64,000 bases of DNA from Bacteroidota bacterium (GCA_020444275.1 JAHLLG010000001.1:62001-126000), one strand, 5' to 3'; counted from the stretch's first letter, positions 29,457 to 38,876 are shown. The notes: generated from the letters alone by a model not told the origin. Program-made: numbers and translations.

Positions 29457-30242
29457 ATGGATTGGATCGAAGCATTAATCCTTGGAATTATTCAGGGATT
29501 AACTGAGTTTTTGCCGGTTAGTAGTAGCGGGCATTTAGAGTTGGGGAAACAGATTTTAGGAGTAGAATACTCCGAAAATCTAACGTTTACAGTTGTTGTA
29601 CATGGAGCAACAGTATTGAGTACCATCATAGTTTTTTGGAAGACAATAATTGAGTTAATAAAAGATTTCTTTAAGTTTCAATGGAATGAATCTACACATT
29701 ATATCTTTAAGATTTTTGTTTCAATGATTCCTGTTTTAATCCTAGGATTGTTTTTTAAAGATCAGGTTGAAAGTATGTTCTCAGGAAACATATTTTTTGT
29801 AGGACTTATGCTGTTGGTTACTTCTGGTTTATTGGCTTTTACATATTATGCAAAGGAAAAACAAAAAGATATATCCTATAATAATGCTTTCGTAATTGGA
29901 ATAGCACAGGCTTTAGCTGTAATTCCCGGAATTTCAAGATCAGGAGCAACCATTGCCACCGGATTATATCTGGGAAATAAAAAAGAAAAAGTAGCCAGGT
30001 TTTCTTTTTTAATGGTGTTAATTCCAATTATTGGTGCTAATGCCAAAGATTTATTAGATTTTGATTTTTCTGCACAAAATACGGTTTCCATTACACCACT
30101 TGTAGTGGGCTTTTTGGCGGCCTTCATTTCTGGTCTATTAGCGTGCAGCTGGATGCTTAAAATTGTAAAAAGAGGTAAGCTAATCTATTTTGCAATCTAT
30201 TGTTTTATTGTGGGAGCAATTGCCATATTATTTTCATTTTAA
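29457..30242 (+). CDS. uppP: Undecaprenyl-diphosphatase
   Basis: Integral-membrane phosphatase recycling undecaprenyl diphosphate to the lipid carrier for peptidoglycan and surface glycans. The 261-residue protein has the N-terminal motif ILGIIQGLTEFLPVSSSGHL (9-28) with its catalytic glutamate and the second motif PGISRSGATIATGL with the conserved arginine. Seven to eight hydrophobic segments are seen. It likely supports both the glycan locus upstream and cell-wall synthesis. Confidence 0.96.
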   Translation: MDWIEALILGIIQGLTEFLPVSSSGHLELGKQILGVEYSENLTFTVVVHGATVLSTIIVFWKTIIELIKDFFKFQWNESTHYIFKIFVSMIPVLILGLFFKDQVESMFSGNIFFVGLMLLVTSGLLAFTYYAKEKQKDISYNNAFVIGIAQALAVIPGISRSGATIATGLYLGNKKEKVARFSFLMVLIPIIGANAKDLLDFDFSAQNTVSITPLVVGFLAAFISGLLACSWMLKIVKRGKLIYFAIYCFIVGAIAILFSF

Positions 30243-30251
30243 ACGAATAAA

Positions 30252-30977
30252 GTGACTTTACAAATAAAAAACATTGAGGATTTTCAAATGGGAGTGATCC
30301 TTCCGATTTATAAACCTTACGAATGGACTTCGTTTGATGTCGTAAAAAAAATTAAAAACCAGGTAACGAAAAAAATCCGCCAACAGTTAGATATTCGTTT
30401 AAAAAACTTTAAAGTTGGACACGCTGGAACTTTGGATCCGCTTGCAGAGGGCCTGGTGTTGGTTTGTACGGGGAAAGCCACAAAAAAGATCAACGAATTA
30501 ATGGCCGATGAAAAGGAATATGTTGCAACCATCGAACTGGGGAAAACTACACCTTCTTTCGATTTGGAAACAGAATACGATCAAAGCTTCCCAACAGAGC
30601 ATATTACAGAAGAAATGATTAATGAAGTTTTATCTTCGTTTATTGGTGAACAAGATCAGCTTCCTCCGATTTACTCAGCAAAGAATATTAATGGGAAAAG
30701 AGCATACGATTATGCTCGAAAAGGAGAAGAAGTAGAGCTAAAAACGAACAAAATAACGATTACGGAGTTAGAGTTATTGGAATTTAATCTTACGACATTA
30801 AAAATTAAAGTTGTTTGTAGCAAAGGAACGTATATTCGGTCTTTAGCCCATGATATTGGTAAAAGATTGAATAGCGGGGCGCATTTAGCGAAACTTATTC
30901 GAACAAGAATAGGTAGCTATAGCATAGAATCTTCTGTATCAATAGAAGAATTTGAAAAATTTTTAGCAACTTTGTAA
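30252..30977 (+). CDS. truB: tRNA pseudouridine(55) synthase
   Basis: Makes pseudouridine 55 in the T-loop of tRNAs. The 241-residue protein has the catalytic Asp62 in VGHAGTLDPLAEGLVLV and the later motif GTYIRSLAHDIG. I keep the GTG start at 30252, 9 nt after uppP, because relatives have about a dozen residues before the KPYEWTSFDVV strand; the ATG at 30288 would remove them. It is cotranscribed with uppP and queA. Confidence 0.94.
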   Translation: MTLQIKNIEDFQMGVILPIYKPYEWTSFDVVKKIKNQVTKKIRQQLDIRLKNFKVGHAGTLDPLAEGLVLVCTGKATKKINELMADEKEYVATIELGKTTPSFDLETEYDQSFPTEHITEEMINEVLSSFIGEQDQLPPIYSAKNINGKRAYDYARKGEEVELKTNKITITELELLEFNLTTLKIKVVCSKGTYIRSLAHDIGKRLNSGAHLAKLIRTRIGSYSIESSVSIEEFEKFLATL

Positions 30978-31042
30978 CTTTTTAAAAACTCGTGCGTATA
31001 AGCAGGTCCATTTAAGTATAACATAACTAACAGTTTAAATTA

Positions 31043-32092
31043 ATGAAATTATCTCAGTTTAAATTTAATCTCCCTAAAGAACTTATTGCGAAATTTCCAG
31101 CCGATAACAGAGACGAGTCTCGCTTATTAGTTGTGCACAAAGATTCTGGAAAAATAGAACATAAAGTGTTTAAAGATATCGTAAACTATGTTAACGATAA
31201 AGATGTTATGGTGTTTAACAATACCAAAGTTTTTCCGGCAAGACTTTATGGAAATAAAGAAAAGACAGGAGCAAAAATTGAAGTATTCCTTTTAAGAGAG
31301 CTTAACAGAGAGCAACGATTGTGGGATGTCTTAGTTGATCCCGCTCGGAAGATTCGTATTGGAAATAAGCTCTACTTTGGAGAAGATGATTCATTAGTAG
31401 CTGAAGTAATTGATAATACTACTTCAAGAGGACGTACACTAAGATTTTTATTTGATGGTTCTTACGAAGATTTTAAGAAAACATTGTACGATTTAGGTGA
31501 AACACCGTTACCAAAATTTATTAATCGAGAAGTTGAGCCAGAAGATCGCGAAAGATATCAAACCATCTATGCAAAACACGAAGGTGCTGTGGCGGCACCA
31601 ACAGCCGGAATGCATTTTAGCAGAGAGCTGTTAAAACGCCTTGAGATTAAAGGTGTTGATTTTGCAGAGATCACATTGCATGTTGGATTGGGTAACTTCC
31701 GTACGGTTGATGTTGAAGATCTCACGAAACATAAAATGGATTCGGAAAAGATCATTATATCTGATGAGGCGGTTAAGAAAGTCAATGAGGCGAAGGATCG
31801 CAAAAAAAATGTTATTGCTGTAGGAACTACAGTATTAAGAACACTTGAATCATCAGTATCTACCATAGGGCATTTAAAGCCATATGATGGATGGACAAAT
31901 AAATTTATTTTTCCTCCTTACGAGGTTCAGGTGCCCAATATGATGATTTCTAATTTCCATTTACCATACTCAACCTTATTAATGATGGTTTGTGCATTTG
32001 GAGGTTACGATGCTGTTATAAACGCGTATAAAACAGCTATTAAAGAAGAATACCGTTTTGGAACGTATGGCGACGCAATGTTGATATTATAG
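31043..32092 (+). CDS. queA: S-adenosylmethionine:tRNA ribosyltransferase-isomerase
   Basis: Transfers the ribosyl part of SAM to preQ1 in tRNA to form epoxyqueuosine. The protein has 349 residues, full length. Motifs include [21 protein letters not shown] at the N-terminus, [36 protein letters not shown] and [13 protein letters not shown]. It is the last gene of the operon and is followed by a terminator. Confidence 0.96.
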   Translation: MKLSQFKFNLPKELIAKFPADNRDESRLLVVHKDSGKIEHKVFKDIVNYVNDKDVMVFNNTKVFPARLYGNKEKTGAKIEVFLLRELNREQRLWDVLVDPARKIRIGNKLYFGEDDSLVAEVIDNTTSRGRTLRFLFDGSYEDFKKTLYDLGETPLPKFINREVEPEDRERYQTIYAKHEGAVAAPTAGMHFSRELLKRLEIKGVDFAEITLHVGLGNFRTVDVEDLTKHKMDSEKIIISDEAVKKVNEAKDRKKNVIAVGTTVLRTLESSVSTIGHLKPYDGWTNKFIFPPYEVQVPNMMISNFHLPYSTLLMMVCAFGGYDAVINAYKTAIKEEYRFGTYGDAMLIL

Positions 32093-32117
32093 AGGTTAAA
32101 ATAGATTAAAAGAGAAG

Positions 32118-32147
32118 GCTAGTTGAATAATCACTAGCTTTTTTTAT
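32118..32147 (+). terminator. Rho-independent terminator after queA
   Basis: GCTAGT (32118-32123) pairs with ACTAGC (32133-32138) and is followed by TTTTTTTATTT. It ends the ftsX-queA operon before the convergent glycosylase gene. Confidence 0.8.
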
Positions 32148-32732
32148 TTAACAATGCGCTGAATAATGATTTTTGTTTACCAGCTCGCGATACTTTGCAA
32201 CAACTTTTTTAAAATCCTCCCAGGCAGGTCGTTTTAACTTTTCGTTTCGTAGTAATGCTGAAGGATGAAATGTGGGCATTACTAAACGATTGTTCCATGT
32301 CAACCACTGGCCACGAACTTTTGTTATTCGTGCATTCGGATCAATTAACCCCTTAAGCGCAGTGGCCCCTAAAAGAATGATGATTTTGGGATCGATCATT
32401 TCAATTTGCTTGTACAGATAGGGAAGACAAGTTTCCCGTTCTTCCGGCAATGGGTCACGATTATTCGGCGGACGACATTTAACAATGTTACCAATAAAAA
32501 CATGTTCTTTACGATTAAAACCACAAACTTCTAATATTTTATCCAGTAATTGCCCCGATTTTCCCACAAATGGTCTTCCTTGTTGATCTTCATAGTAGCC
32601 GGGCCCTTCGCCAATACACATAATTTTTGCATGGCGAGCGCCTTCTCCAAAAACAGCATTGGTTCGTGTTTTACTTAAGTTGCATTTGGTGCATTGATTC
32701 ACTTCATGTTTTAGTTGTTCAAAATCGTCCAT
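32148..32732 (-). CDS. Family 4 uracil-DNA glycosylase
   Basis: Removes uracil from DNA and carries a 4Fe-4S cluster. In this 194-residue protein the four cluster cysteines are Cys14, Cys17, Cys86 and Cys102. The uracil-binding motif is GEGPGYYEDQQGRPFVG (41-57) and the second active-site motif is HPSALLR. It overlaps nothing and lies 4 nt after the dehydrogenase gene, so the two are probably cotranscribed. Confidence 0.93.
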   Translation of the reverse strand: MDDFEQLKHEVNQCTKCNLSKTRTNAVFGEGARHAKIMCIGEGPGYYEDQQGRPFVGKSGQLLDKILEVCGFNRKEHVFIGNIVKCRPPNNRDPLPEERETCLPYLYKQIEMIDPKIIILLGATALKGLIDPNARITKVRGQWLTWNNRLVMPTFHPSALLRNEKLKRPAWEDFKKVVAKYRELVNKNHYSAHC

Positions 32733-32736
32733 CGCA

Positions 32737-33681
32737 TTAATACATTACATTCTGAGGATTACTATTTAGCCATCCGATGATATTATCAATAACTATTTTG
32801 CCTCGTAAGCGAATAGCTTCCTGGGTGGCATATCCAATATGTGGTAATAAGATAGTATTTGGAGCTTCAAACAGAGGGTGGTCCTTGTCTACTGGTGGTT
32901 CTTTTTCGTAAACATCAATTGCTGCTCCTGCAATTTGTGCATCTTTTAAAGATGCACTCAGCGCGTTATAATCAACAACCGGTCCACGGGCTGTATTTAT
33001 TAAAATGGCAGAAGATTTAACCAAACGAAATTTTTCTTTATCAATAAGATGTTTAGTGTCATTATTAAGAGGGACATGTAATGTTATTATATCGCTATTT
33101 TGAAGCAAATAATCCAGGTTGCAGAACTCTACGTTTGGAATATTTTTAATGCTCCTATTGTAAGCCAATACTTTGCAGCCAAAAGCATTAGCCAGGTGTG
33201 CCACTTCTGATCCAATTTGTCCTGTACCAATAATTCCAAATGTTTTACCATATAATTCTGTACCCAAAAAACCTTCCCGATTCGACAGTTGCCTTGTTTT
33301 AGAATCGGACCACATGATTTTTCGTAATAAACTAATTGCCGACCCAATGGTTAACTCTGCAACTGAATGATTAGAATATCCTGCAGCATTCGAAACGATA
33401 ATATTTTTTTTACGACATAAATCCATAGGAATATGATCGACACCAGCAAATGCAACAGAAATCATTTTGAGTTTGCTGCAGGCCTCAATTACATTTTCTG
33501 AAACCTGAAGATTACTTAGCAATAAAACATCAGCATTTTGAGCTCTTTCGATAAGCTCTTCTTCAGATGAAGGTTTATCATCATACGCTATAAATTCATG
33601 GCTTAACGCTTCAAAATCGGTCTTTACTTTAGATAATTCTTTAGATGTGTATCCAATGGGTTCAACAAGTATTATTTTCAT
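32737..33681 (-). CDS. D-isomer-specific 2-hydroxyacid dehydrogenase
   Basis: NAD-dependent reduction of a 2-oxoacid, or the reverse. The 314-residue protein has the nucleotide-binding GIIGTGQIGSEV, LINTARGPVVDYNAL with the substrate-binding arginine, AIDVYEKEPP with the catalytic glutamate, and LLPHIGYAT with the catalytic histidine. Similarity is to phosphoglycerate- and glycerate-dehydrogenase-like enzymes, but there is no ACT domain. The substrate is not determined; the pairing with a DNA glycosylase gives no hint. Confidence 0.88.
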   Translation of the reverse strand: MKIILVEPIGYTSKELSKVKTDFEALSHEFIAYDDKPSSEEELIERAQNADVLLLSNLQVSENVIEACSKLKMISVAFAGVDHIPMDLCRKKNIIVSNAAGYSNHSVAELTIGSAISLLRKIMWSDSKTRQLSNREGFLGTELYGKTFGIIGTGQIGSEVAHLANAFGCKVLAYNRSIKNIPNVEFCNLDYLLQNSDIITLHVPLNNDTKHLIDKEKFRLVKSSAILINTARGPVVDYNALSASLKDAQIAGAAIDVYEKEPPVDKDHPLFEAPNTILLPHIGYATQEAIRLRGKIVIDNIIGWLNSNPQNVMY

Positions 33682-33711
33682 ATTACATTTATTTTTCCGA
33701 TAAAAGTAAAA

Positions 33712-33745
33712 ATAAAAAAAGGGAGTTCAAAAACGAACTCCCTTG
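33712..33745 (-). terminator. Rho-independent terminator after tsf
   Basis: On the minus strand GGGAGTTC and GAACTCCC (33742-33721) form an 8-bp stem followed by TTTTTTTATTTTT. It ends the ribosomal protein operon. Confidence 0.9.
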
Positions 33746-33765
33746 ATTTATATAGTAATAAAAGA

Positions 33766-34590
33766 TTATTGTTTAATTGAATATCTTTTAAATTCAGTTA
33801 CAGTTAAATCCTTATCTGCTTGTTTAAGATATTGTTCAACTGTTGTTTTGTTATCTTTAATAAATGCCTGGCTTAGTAAAGTATTTTCTTTAAAGAATTT
33901 ACCTAATTTACCTTGAGCAATCTTGTCAACTAAGTTTTCAGGTTTTCCTTCTGCTAACGCTTGATTTCTTCCAATTTCAAGTTCTTTATCGATAGCTTCC
34001 TGAGGAACCTGATCTTTATTAACAGCAACAGGATCCATAGCTGCAACCTGCATAGCTACATCTTTACCTACTTGCTCCTCAATACCTGATTTATTTAATC
34101 CAACAAGAGTGGCTAATTTATTATCACTGTGAATGTACGCAGCAACTTGCTCAGCACTTACTTTATCGTAATATTTAAGATCTAGTTTTTCACCAATAAC
34201 ACCTGTTTGCTCAACGATTTTATCAGAAATTTTCATTCCGTCAATTTCTAAGTTATTCAAAGCTTCAAGGTCAGCTGGTAAATTTTCTAATGCAGTATCA
34301 AGAATCTTTTCTGCTAATGCAACAAAATCAGCATTTTTAGCAACAAAGTCAGTTTCACAATTTAATGATATAATTGCTCCGTTATTTCCGTTTGATTTTG
34401 CAAGAACAGCACCTTCGCTTGCTTCACGATCAGAACGTTTGTTTGCAACAGCTTGTCCTTTTTCACGAATTATTTGTTGTGCTTTATCGAAATCACCTTC
34501 CGCTTCAACTAATGCCTTTTTACAATCCATCATTCCGGCACCAGTCATTTTTCTTAACTTATTTACATCAGATGCAGTTATTTGAGCCAT
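33766..34590 (-). CDS. tsf: Elongation factor Ts
   Basis: Nucleotide exchange factor for EF-Tu. The 274-residue protein has the N-terminal UBA-like domain with VNKLRKMTGAGMMDCKKALVEAEGD and the core motif ISLNCETDFVAKNADF. AEGKPENLVDKIAQGKLGKFF marks the C-terminal module. It is 20 nt downstream of rpsB, the classic pair. Confidence 0.97.
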   Translation of the reverse strand: MAQITASDVNKLRKMTGAGMMDCKKALVEAEGDFDKAQQIIREKGQAVANKRSDREASEGAVLAKSNGNNGAIISLNCETDFVAKNADFVALAEKILDTALENLPADLEALNNLEIDGMKISDKIVEQTGVIGEKLDLKYYDKVSAEQVAAYIHSDNKLATLVGLNKSGIEEQVGKDVAMQVAAMDPVAVNKDQVPQEAIDKELEIGRNQALAEGKPENLVDKIAQGKLGKFFKENTLLSQAFIKDNKTTVEQYLKQADKDLTVTEFKRYSIKQ

Positions 34591-34610
34591 TTTCTTAATT
34601 TTTTTGTTAA

Positions 34611-35489
34611 TTATTCTTTTGTTTCTTCTTCCTTTGCTTCTGCTTTTTTCTCTTCCTTCTTAGGTTCTTCTTTTTTTGCTTCAGCCTTTACTTCTTTTTC
34701 TTCAGCTGGAGCGTCTTCTTTTCTTGCACTTGTTTTCTTAGCATCAGCTTTTTTCTTAGGTCCTTTCTTCGTATCTTTAGGTCCCTCTTTTTCTTTTTCC
34801 ATTTTGCGTTCTTCCAATCCTTCCTGAATTGCTGCGGTAACCTTATCTAAAATTAATGAGATAGATTTTGAAGCATCATCATTAGCCGGAATTGGGAAAT
34901 CAACTGGCGATGGATCTGAATTGGTATCAACAATTGCAAATAATGGAATATTCAATCTTTTAGCTTCTCTTACTGCAATATGTTCTTTCGATACGTCAAC
35001 AATAAACATAGCTGCAGGAAGTCTTGTCATATCAGCAATACTACCTAGCATTTTTTCAAGTTTAGCTCTTTGACGTGTAATTTGTAATCTTTCTCTTTTT
35101 GCAAGATTTTTAAAAGTACCATCTTGTTCCATTTTATCGATGGCTGTCATTCTTTTTACAGCTCTACGAATGGTAGGAAAGTTAGTTAACATACCACCTG
35201 GCCAACGCTCTGTTACGTATGGCATTTGTGTACCTTTAACTTTTTCTGCAACAATATCTTTTGCTTGTTTCTTTGTAGCAACAAATAAAATCTTACGACC
35301 AGATTTTGCGATTTGTTTTAAAGCATTACAAGCTTCATCTAATTTTGCTTCAGTTTTTTGTAAGTCAATAATGTGAATACCATTACGCTCCATGAAGATA
35401 TAAGGAGCCATAGCAGGATTCCATTTTCTTTTCAAGTGTCCGAAGTGAACACCTGCTTCTAATAATTCATTAAAATTTGTTCTAGACAT
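34611..35489 (-). CDS. rpsB: 30S ribosomal protein S2 with long charged tail
   Basis: Assembles on the back of the small subunit. Residues 1 to about 230 are a normal S2: [44 protein letters not shown] and [21 protein letters not shown]. Residues about 232-292 form an extension rich in Lys, Glu and Ala of low complexity. Such tails occur in this phylum. Upstream is a structured leader (35531-35564). Confidence 0.96.
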   Translation of the reverse strand: MSRTNFNELLEAGVHFGHLKRKWNPAMAPYIFMERNGIHIIDLQKTEAKLDEACNALKQIAKSGRKILFVATKKQAKDIVAEKVKGTQMPYVTERWPGGMLTNFPTIRRAVKRMTAIDKMEQDGTFKNLAKRERLQITRQRAKLEKMLGSIADMTRLPAAMFIVDVSKEHIAVREAKRLNIPLFAIVDTNSDPSPVDFPIPANDDASKSISLILDKVTAAIQEGLEERKMEKEKEGPKDTKKGPKKKADAKKTSARKEDAPAEEKEVKAEAKKEEPKKEEKKAEAKEEETKE

Positions 35490-35530
35490 TTACTTAATTT
35501 TTAACGTTTACATTCTTTTTTTTCAGTCAA

Positions 35531-35564
35531 TTGCTGAGTAGCTCCATGCAGGACGTCTCAACAA
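35531..35564 (-). promoter_or_regulatory. Hairpin in the rpsB leader
   Basis: In the 115-nt gap between rpsI and rpsB, the minus strand has TTGTTGAG and CTCAGCAA (eight pairs, one G-U) enclosing TCC and GGA, which pair around TGCAT. It is followed by an A-run and not by U residues, so it is not a terminator. A ribosomal-protein leader or mRNA-processing element is possible. Confidence 0.4.
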
Positions 35565-35604
35565 TTTAGATACTAAACGGAATATTATCCAACAGAATAA
35601 AATT

Positions 35605-35991
35605 CTATCGTTTACTAAATTGAAACTTCTTGCGCGCTTTTGGTTGACCGGGTTTTTTACGTTCTATTACTCTGGAATCACGAGTTAAGAATCCAGCTTT
35701 TTTCAAAGCATCTCTGTGTTCTGGATCTACTTCGATTAATGCTCTTGAAATTCCTAATCGTACCGCTTCAGCTTGTCCTTTAATTCCACCACCAAAGATG
35801 TTAATTTTAAGGTCAAATTTACCATCAACTTCAACTAGGTTTAATGGTTGTTTAACAACGTACTGAAGTGGTTTTGTTGGGAAAAAGTCTTCTAATTCAC
35901 GTCCGTTAATAGAGATTTTTCCTTTTCCTTCGCTTAAATAAACCCTTGCAACAGCAGCTTTTCTTCTTCCTAAAGTATTTATTACTTCCAT
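35605..35991 (-). CDS. rpsI: 30S ribosomal protein S9
   Basis: Small-subunit protein whose C-terminal tail reaches the P-site tRNA. The 128-residue protein has LGRRKAAVARVYL near the start, GGGIKGQAEAVRLGISRAL, and the basic tail KKPGQPKARKKFQFSKR. It follows rplM by 5 nt, the conserved pair. Confidence 0.97.
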   Translation of the reverse strand: MEVINTLGRRKAAVARVYLSEGKGKISINGRELEDFFPTKPLQYVVKQPLNLVEVDGKFDLKINIFGGGIKGQAEAVRLGISRALIEVDPEHRDALKKAGFLTRDSRVIERKKPGQPKARKKFQFSKR

Positions 35992-35996
35992 ACTAA

Positions 35997-36452
35997 TTAT
36001 TTAATTGAGTTTAAATCTACTTTTTTTGGTTTTTGTGCTTCTTGAGCATGCTCGTTGCCTTCATAAACATAAAGGTTTCTAAATAATTCTCTTCCAAGAC
36101 GATTTTTTGGTAGCATTCCTCTAACTGCCTTTTCGATAACTTCAATTGGCTTTTTTGCTAACAATTCTTCGGGAGTAGTTATTCTTTGTCCTCCTGGGTA
36201 ACCAGTATGACGAACATATTGTTTGTCTGTCATTTTGTTACCTGTTAATTGAATCTGGCTTGCATTGATAATAACAACATTATCGCCACAATCAACATGC
36301 GGAGTAAAAGAAGCTTTGTTCTTCCCTCTCAAAATCATTGCAACTTTAGAAGCTAACCGGCCTAAAATTTCGTCTTTCGCGTCAACAAGAACCCATTCTT
36401 TTTGAACTGTTTCCTTGTTTGCTGATACTGTTTTGTAACTTAATGTATCCAC
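35997..36452 (-). CDS. rplM: 50S ribosomal protein L13
   Basis: Early-assembly large-subunit protein. The 151-residue protein begins DTLSYKTVSANKETVQKEW, typical for the phylum, and has the core LGRLASKVAMILRGKNKASFTPH and GMLPKNRLGRELFRNL. The start codon is GTG at 36452; the upstream sequence offers no in-frame ATG, and the normal N-terminus fits this start. First gene of rplM-rpsI-rpsB-tsf. Confidence 0.96.
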   Translation of the reverse strand: MDTLSYKTVSANKETVQKEWVLVDAKDEILGRLASKVAMILRGKNKASFTPHVDCGDNVVIINASQIQLTGNKMTDKQYVRHTGYPGGQRITTPEELLAKKPIEVIEKAVRGMLPKNRLGRELFRNLYVYEGNEHAQEAQKPKKVDLNSIK

Positions 36453-36760
36453 TTTAAAACTCCTAACTTTTTAATTAATACCTTAATACATTATTTTTCC
36501 TGTATTTTGCGGATTGCAAAAATACAATTATTTTTTATAAATCAAGAAAATTAATAATAAATAATTAGCTAATTGTCTGACTTATAATTAATGATCGTTA
36601 TTAATGTGACCTTATCGTAAAACGAGCGCAAATATAATGATTTTTTTGATTATCAAAATCAACTTACACTAGTTTAAAAGCATGATTATTTAATTGGTGT
36701 TATTTTTTTCTTAATTTTACTCGCTTTTCTTATTTCGAAAATTAATATAACAGTAGATTT
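36453..36760. other. Divergent intergenic region upstream of rplM and guaD
   Basis: A 308-nt AT-rich gap with no credible ORF or tRNA. It holds the rplM promoter (36629-36657) and a second minus-strand -7 match, TATTTTTG at 36524-36517, nearer the gene. No clear promoter for the plus-strand deaminase was found. Confidence 0.6.
36629..36657 (-). promoter_or_regulatory. Promoter of the rplM-rpsI-rpsB-tsf operon
   Basis: On the minus strand TTTG (36657-36654) and TATATTTG (36636-36629) are separated by 17 nt, matching the Bacteroidota -33/-7 pattern. It lies about 177 nt upstream of rplM and would give a long 5' leader. Confidence 0.65.
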
Positions 36761-37234
36761 ATGTGTAAGAGTTGTGAAGAATTTATGCAGGAAGCTATTG
36801 GTTTATCAATAAAAAATATTGATGATAATGGCGGTCCATTTGGTGCTGTAATTGTAAAGGATGGTAAGATCATTGCCCGGGGTGTGAACAGAGTTACTTC
36901 AAACAACGACCCTACAGCACATGCTGAAGTTAATGCTATTCGAGAGGCTGCAGCTCATTTAGGAACATTCGATTTGAAAGGATGTGAAATATATTCTTCT
37001 TGCGAACCTTGTCCTATGTGTCTGGGAGCAATTTATTGGGCCCGTTTAGATAAACTTTACTTTGCCAATACTAAGCTCGACGCAAAAAATATTGATTTTG
37101 ATGATTCTTTCATTTACGAAGAACTCGACTTACCCATAGAAAAGAGAAAAATCCCTACTAAACAAATGTTAAGAGAACAGGCATTAGAGGCTTTTAACAA
37201 GTGGAAAAGTAAAACGGATAAAATAGAATATTAA
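36761..37234 (+). CDS. guaD: Guanine deaminase (cytidine-deaminase fold)
   Basis: Zinc enzyme converting guanine to xanthine. The 157-residue protein has the zinc/catalytic motif THAEV-type TAHAEVNAI (His54, Glu56) and EPCPMC (Cys84, Cys87). The C-terminal part FDDSFIYEELDLPIEKRKIP and the final IEY match the Bacillus guanine deaminase rather than tRNA adenosine deaminase TadA. Its stop overlaps the start of the next gene by one base (TAATG). Confidence 0.88.
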   Translation: MCKSCEEFMQEAIGLSIKNIDDNGGPFGAVIVKDGKIIARGVNRVTSNNDPTAHAEVNAIREAAAHLGTFDLKGCEIYSSCEPCPMCLGAIYWARLDKLYFANTKLDAKNIDFDDSFIYEELDLPIEKRKIPTKQMLREQALEAFNKWKSKTDKIEY

Positions 37235-37752
37235 TGCATCGACTGCAACGTGATTTTTTCACAAGAGATGTTTTAGATGTTGCACCTGATCTTTTAGGGA
37301 AATATTTAGTTCGTAAGTTTGATCACGGAGAAGTATCCAAATTTAAGATTACTGAAGTAGAAGCTTATCGTGGCGAAGAAGATTTAGCTTGCCATGCAAG
37401 TAAAGGCAGGACAAAGCGTACGGAAATTATGTATCATGAAGGAGGGCGTATCTATGTGTATCTTATATATGGTATGTACTGGATGCTAAATTTTGTAACT
37501 GCTAATGAAAACATACCACAGGCAGTTTTAATTCGCGGCATAGAAGGTTTCGCCGGACCGGGAAAATTAACCAGACACTTACAAATCGATAAGTCATTTT
37601 ATGGTAAAGATTTAATCTCTAATGATAGTCTATGGATTGAACCAAATAGTGATAATTCAGATTTAAAGATTAAAACTACACCGCGTATTGGAATTGATTA
37701 TGCTTGTGAAATCTACAAAAATAAACGTTGGAGATTTGTTTTAGATTTTTAA
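37234..37752 (+). CDS. Alkyl-base DNA glycosylase, AAG/MPG type
   Basis: Excises 3-methyladenine and other damaged purines. The 172-residue protein has DFFTRDVLDVAPDLLGKYLV, ITEVEAYRGEEDLACHAS with the catalytic glutamate, GGRIYVYLIYGMYWMLN, AVLIRGIEG and GPGKLTRHLQID, which are hallmarks of the AAG family. It is translationally coupled to guaD, an interesting pairing of base salvage with base-excision repair. Its end overlaps the convergent gene by 4 nt. Confidence 0.93.
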   Translation: MHRLQRDFFTRDVLDVAPDLLGKYLVRKFDHGEVSKFKITEVEAYRGEEDLACHASKGRTKRTEIMYHEGGRIYVYLIYGMYWMLNFVTANENIPQAVLIRGIEGFAGPGKLTRHLQIDKSFYGKDLISNDSLWIEPNSDNSDLKIKTTPRIGIDYACEIYKNKRWRFVLDF

Positions 37753-38876
37753 AACGCTTTCAAAAAGAACTTCTCATTAAAAACCACCATTGCTGCCCAA
37801 GTGTATTCAAGATTACTTCCTAAAAGATCATAAAATCCTTCAAAACGAAACCCGAGATTTATACCATTAAATACATTTTTTTGATAGCTAATCTTTCCAA
37901 TGGCCAGTTGACGAATAGGTTCTTCAACATAGAATTTTGTTCGGGAATAGGATTCGAATATTGGAGTTCCAATTGGTGCCACAAATTGTTCACCATACCA
38001 GTATCCTAAGGTCAAATCAATATGGTTATTGGTGAGTTCGAGTGTTGTGTAGCTGGCTGTTCCATCAATGTACATTTGTCGTTTTTCAGGAGACAGGTCC
38101 TGATAATTTACTACATATGTTGTTAAATCCAGATGATGAAGAAATTTAGAGTGTATTGGTCTTGAATAACTCAATCCTGTTGCATTATTGAAAATGGTGG
38201 TTAAAGGTTCTTCGCTATTGCTGTTAATCTGCCCTCCTTCGTGTCGAATTAAGTTCTGAAATGGTACAGATATTTTAAATGATTCTTGATTGATTAATAA
38301 AAAATTAGATGATAAACCCACATTGAATTTTTCCTGAAAGGGATCGTCCTGTAAAATTTGTTGTTCCCAATCTAACCAAAGATCTGCAAAAACACGATCG
38401 CTATTCCACAAAAATTGGATTCCATTTTCAATATTCTGATTTAAAAACCGTTCAAAATTAAAAAGCGGGTCGATCAATTTATGATTAACTGTTCCATAAA
38501 TATTACCTAGAATAAAATCCAACTTCGGATGCAACTTGTATTGAAAAGATAATAATAGAGAAACCTTTACTTCATTTTCTCGTCCGTAGTAGGTCAAAAA
38601 ATTACCTCCGGCGCTTAATTTAACTTTTGTACTCGGAAAATAAACTACTCTTGGAGTAAGATTAAAACCTAATAAAGTATATCCTTCGGCAACTTGTCCA
38701 AAATATTCGTTGTTCTTCACAAAATTGTTATTATCAATTTGTAAAAACAGCTTGGATGTGTCTGTTATATGAATGCCATGATCTTGAATATAACACGTAT
38801 TTTCATTTTGCGCTTTTCCACGAAAAATGAAAAAAATTGATAATAAAACAATTAGAGTAAATCTCTTTACAATCAT
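37749..38876 (-). CDS. Probable outer-membrane beta-barrel protein, unknown function
   Basis: The 375-residue protein has a signal peptide (about 1-22, ending in GKAQ). The mature part alternates hydrophobic and polar residues in many strands, for example YTLLGFNLTPRVVYFPS, VKVSLLLSFQYKLHPKLDFI and IDLTLGYWYGEQFVAPI, and it ends with aromatic AMVVFNEKFFLKAF. I recognise no named family. A porin-like or barrel protein of the outer membrane is inferred from pattern only. Confidence 0.65.
   Translation of the reverse strand: MIVKRFTLIVLLSIFFIFRGKAQNENTCYIQDHGIHITDTSKLFLQIDNNNFVKNNEYFGQVAEGYTLLGFNLTPRVVYFPSTKVKLSAGGNFLTYYGRENEVKVSLLLSFQYKLHPKLDFILGNIYGTVNHKLIDPLFNFERFLNQNIENGIQFLWNSDRVFADLWLDWEQQILQDDPFQEKFNVGLSSNFLLINQESFKISVPFQNLIRHEGGQINSNSEEPLTTIFNNATGLSYSRPIHSKFLHHLDLTTYVVNYQDLSPEKRQMYIDGTASYTTLELTNNHIDLTLGYWYGEQFVAPIGTPIFESYSRTKFYVEEPIRQLAIGKISYQKNVFNGINLGFRFEGFYDLLGSNLEYTWAAMVVFNEKFFLKAF

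Noticed and set aside
34374-34827. Plus-strand ORFs over rpsB and tsf, rich in Ser, Phe and Ala
   Set aside because: They are antisense to the Lys/Glu-rich tail of S2 and to EF-Ts and have no independent support.
35490-35604. Possible tRNA in the rpsI-rpsB gap
   Set aside because: Only one hairpin with a small inner stem is seen; no cloverleaf arms or T-loop sequence.
36761-37234. tRNA adenosine deaminase TadA
   Set aside because: The C-terminal FDDSFIYEE segment and final IEY fit guanine deaminase better than TadA.
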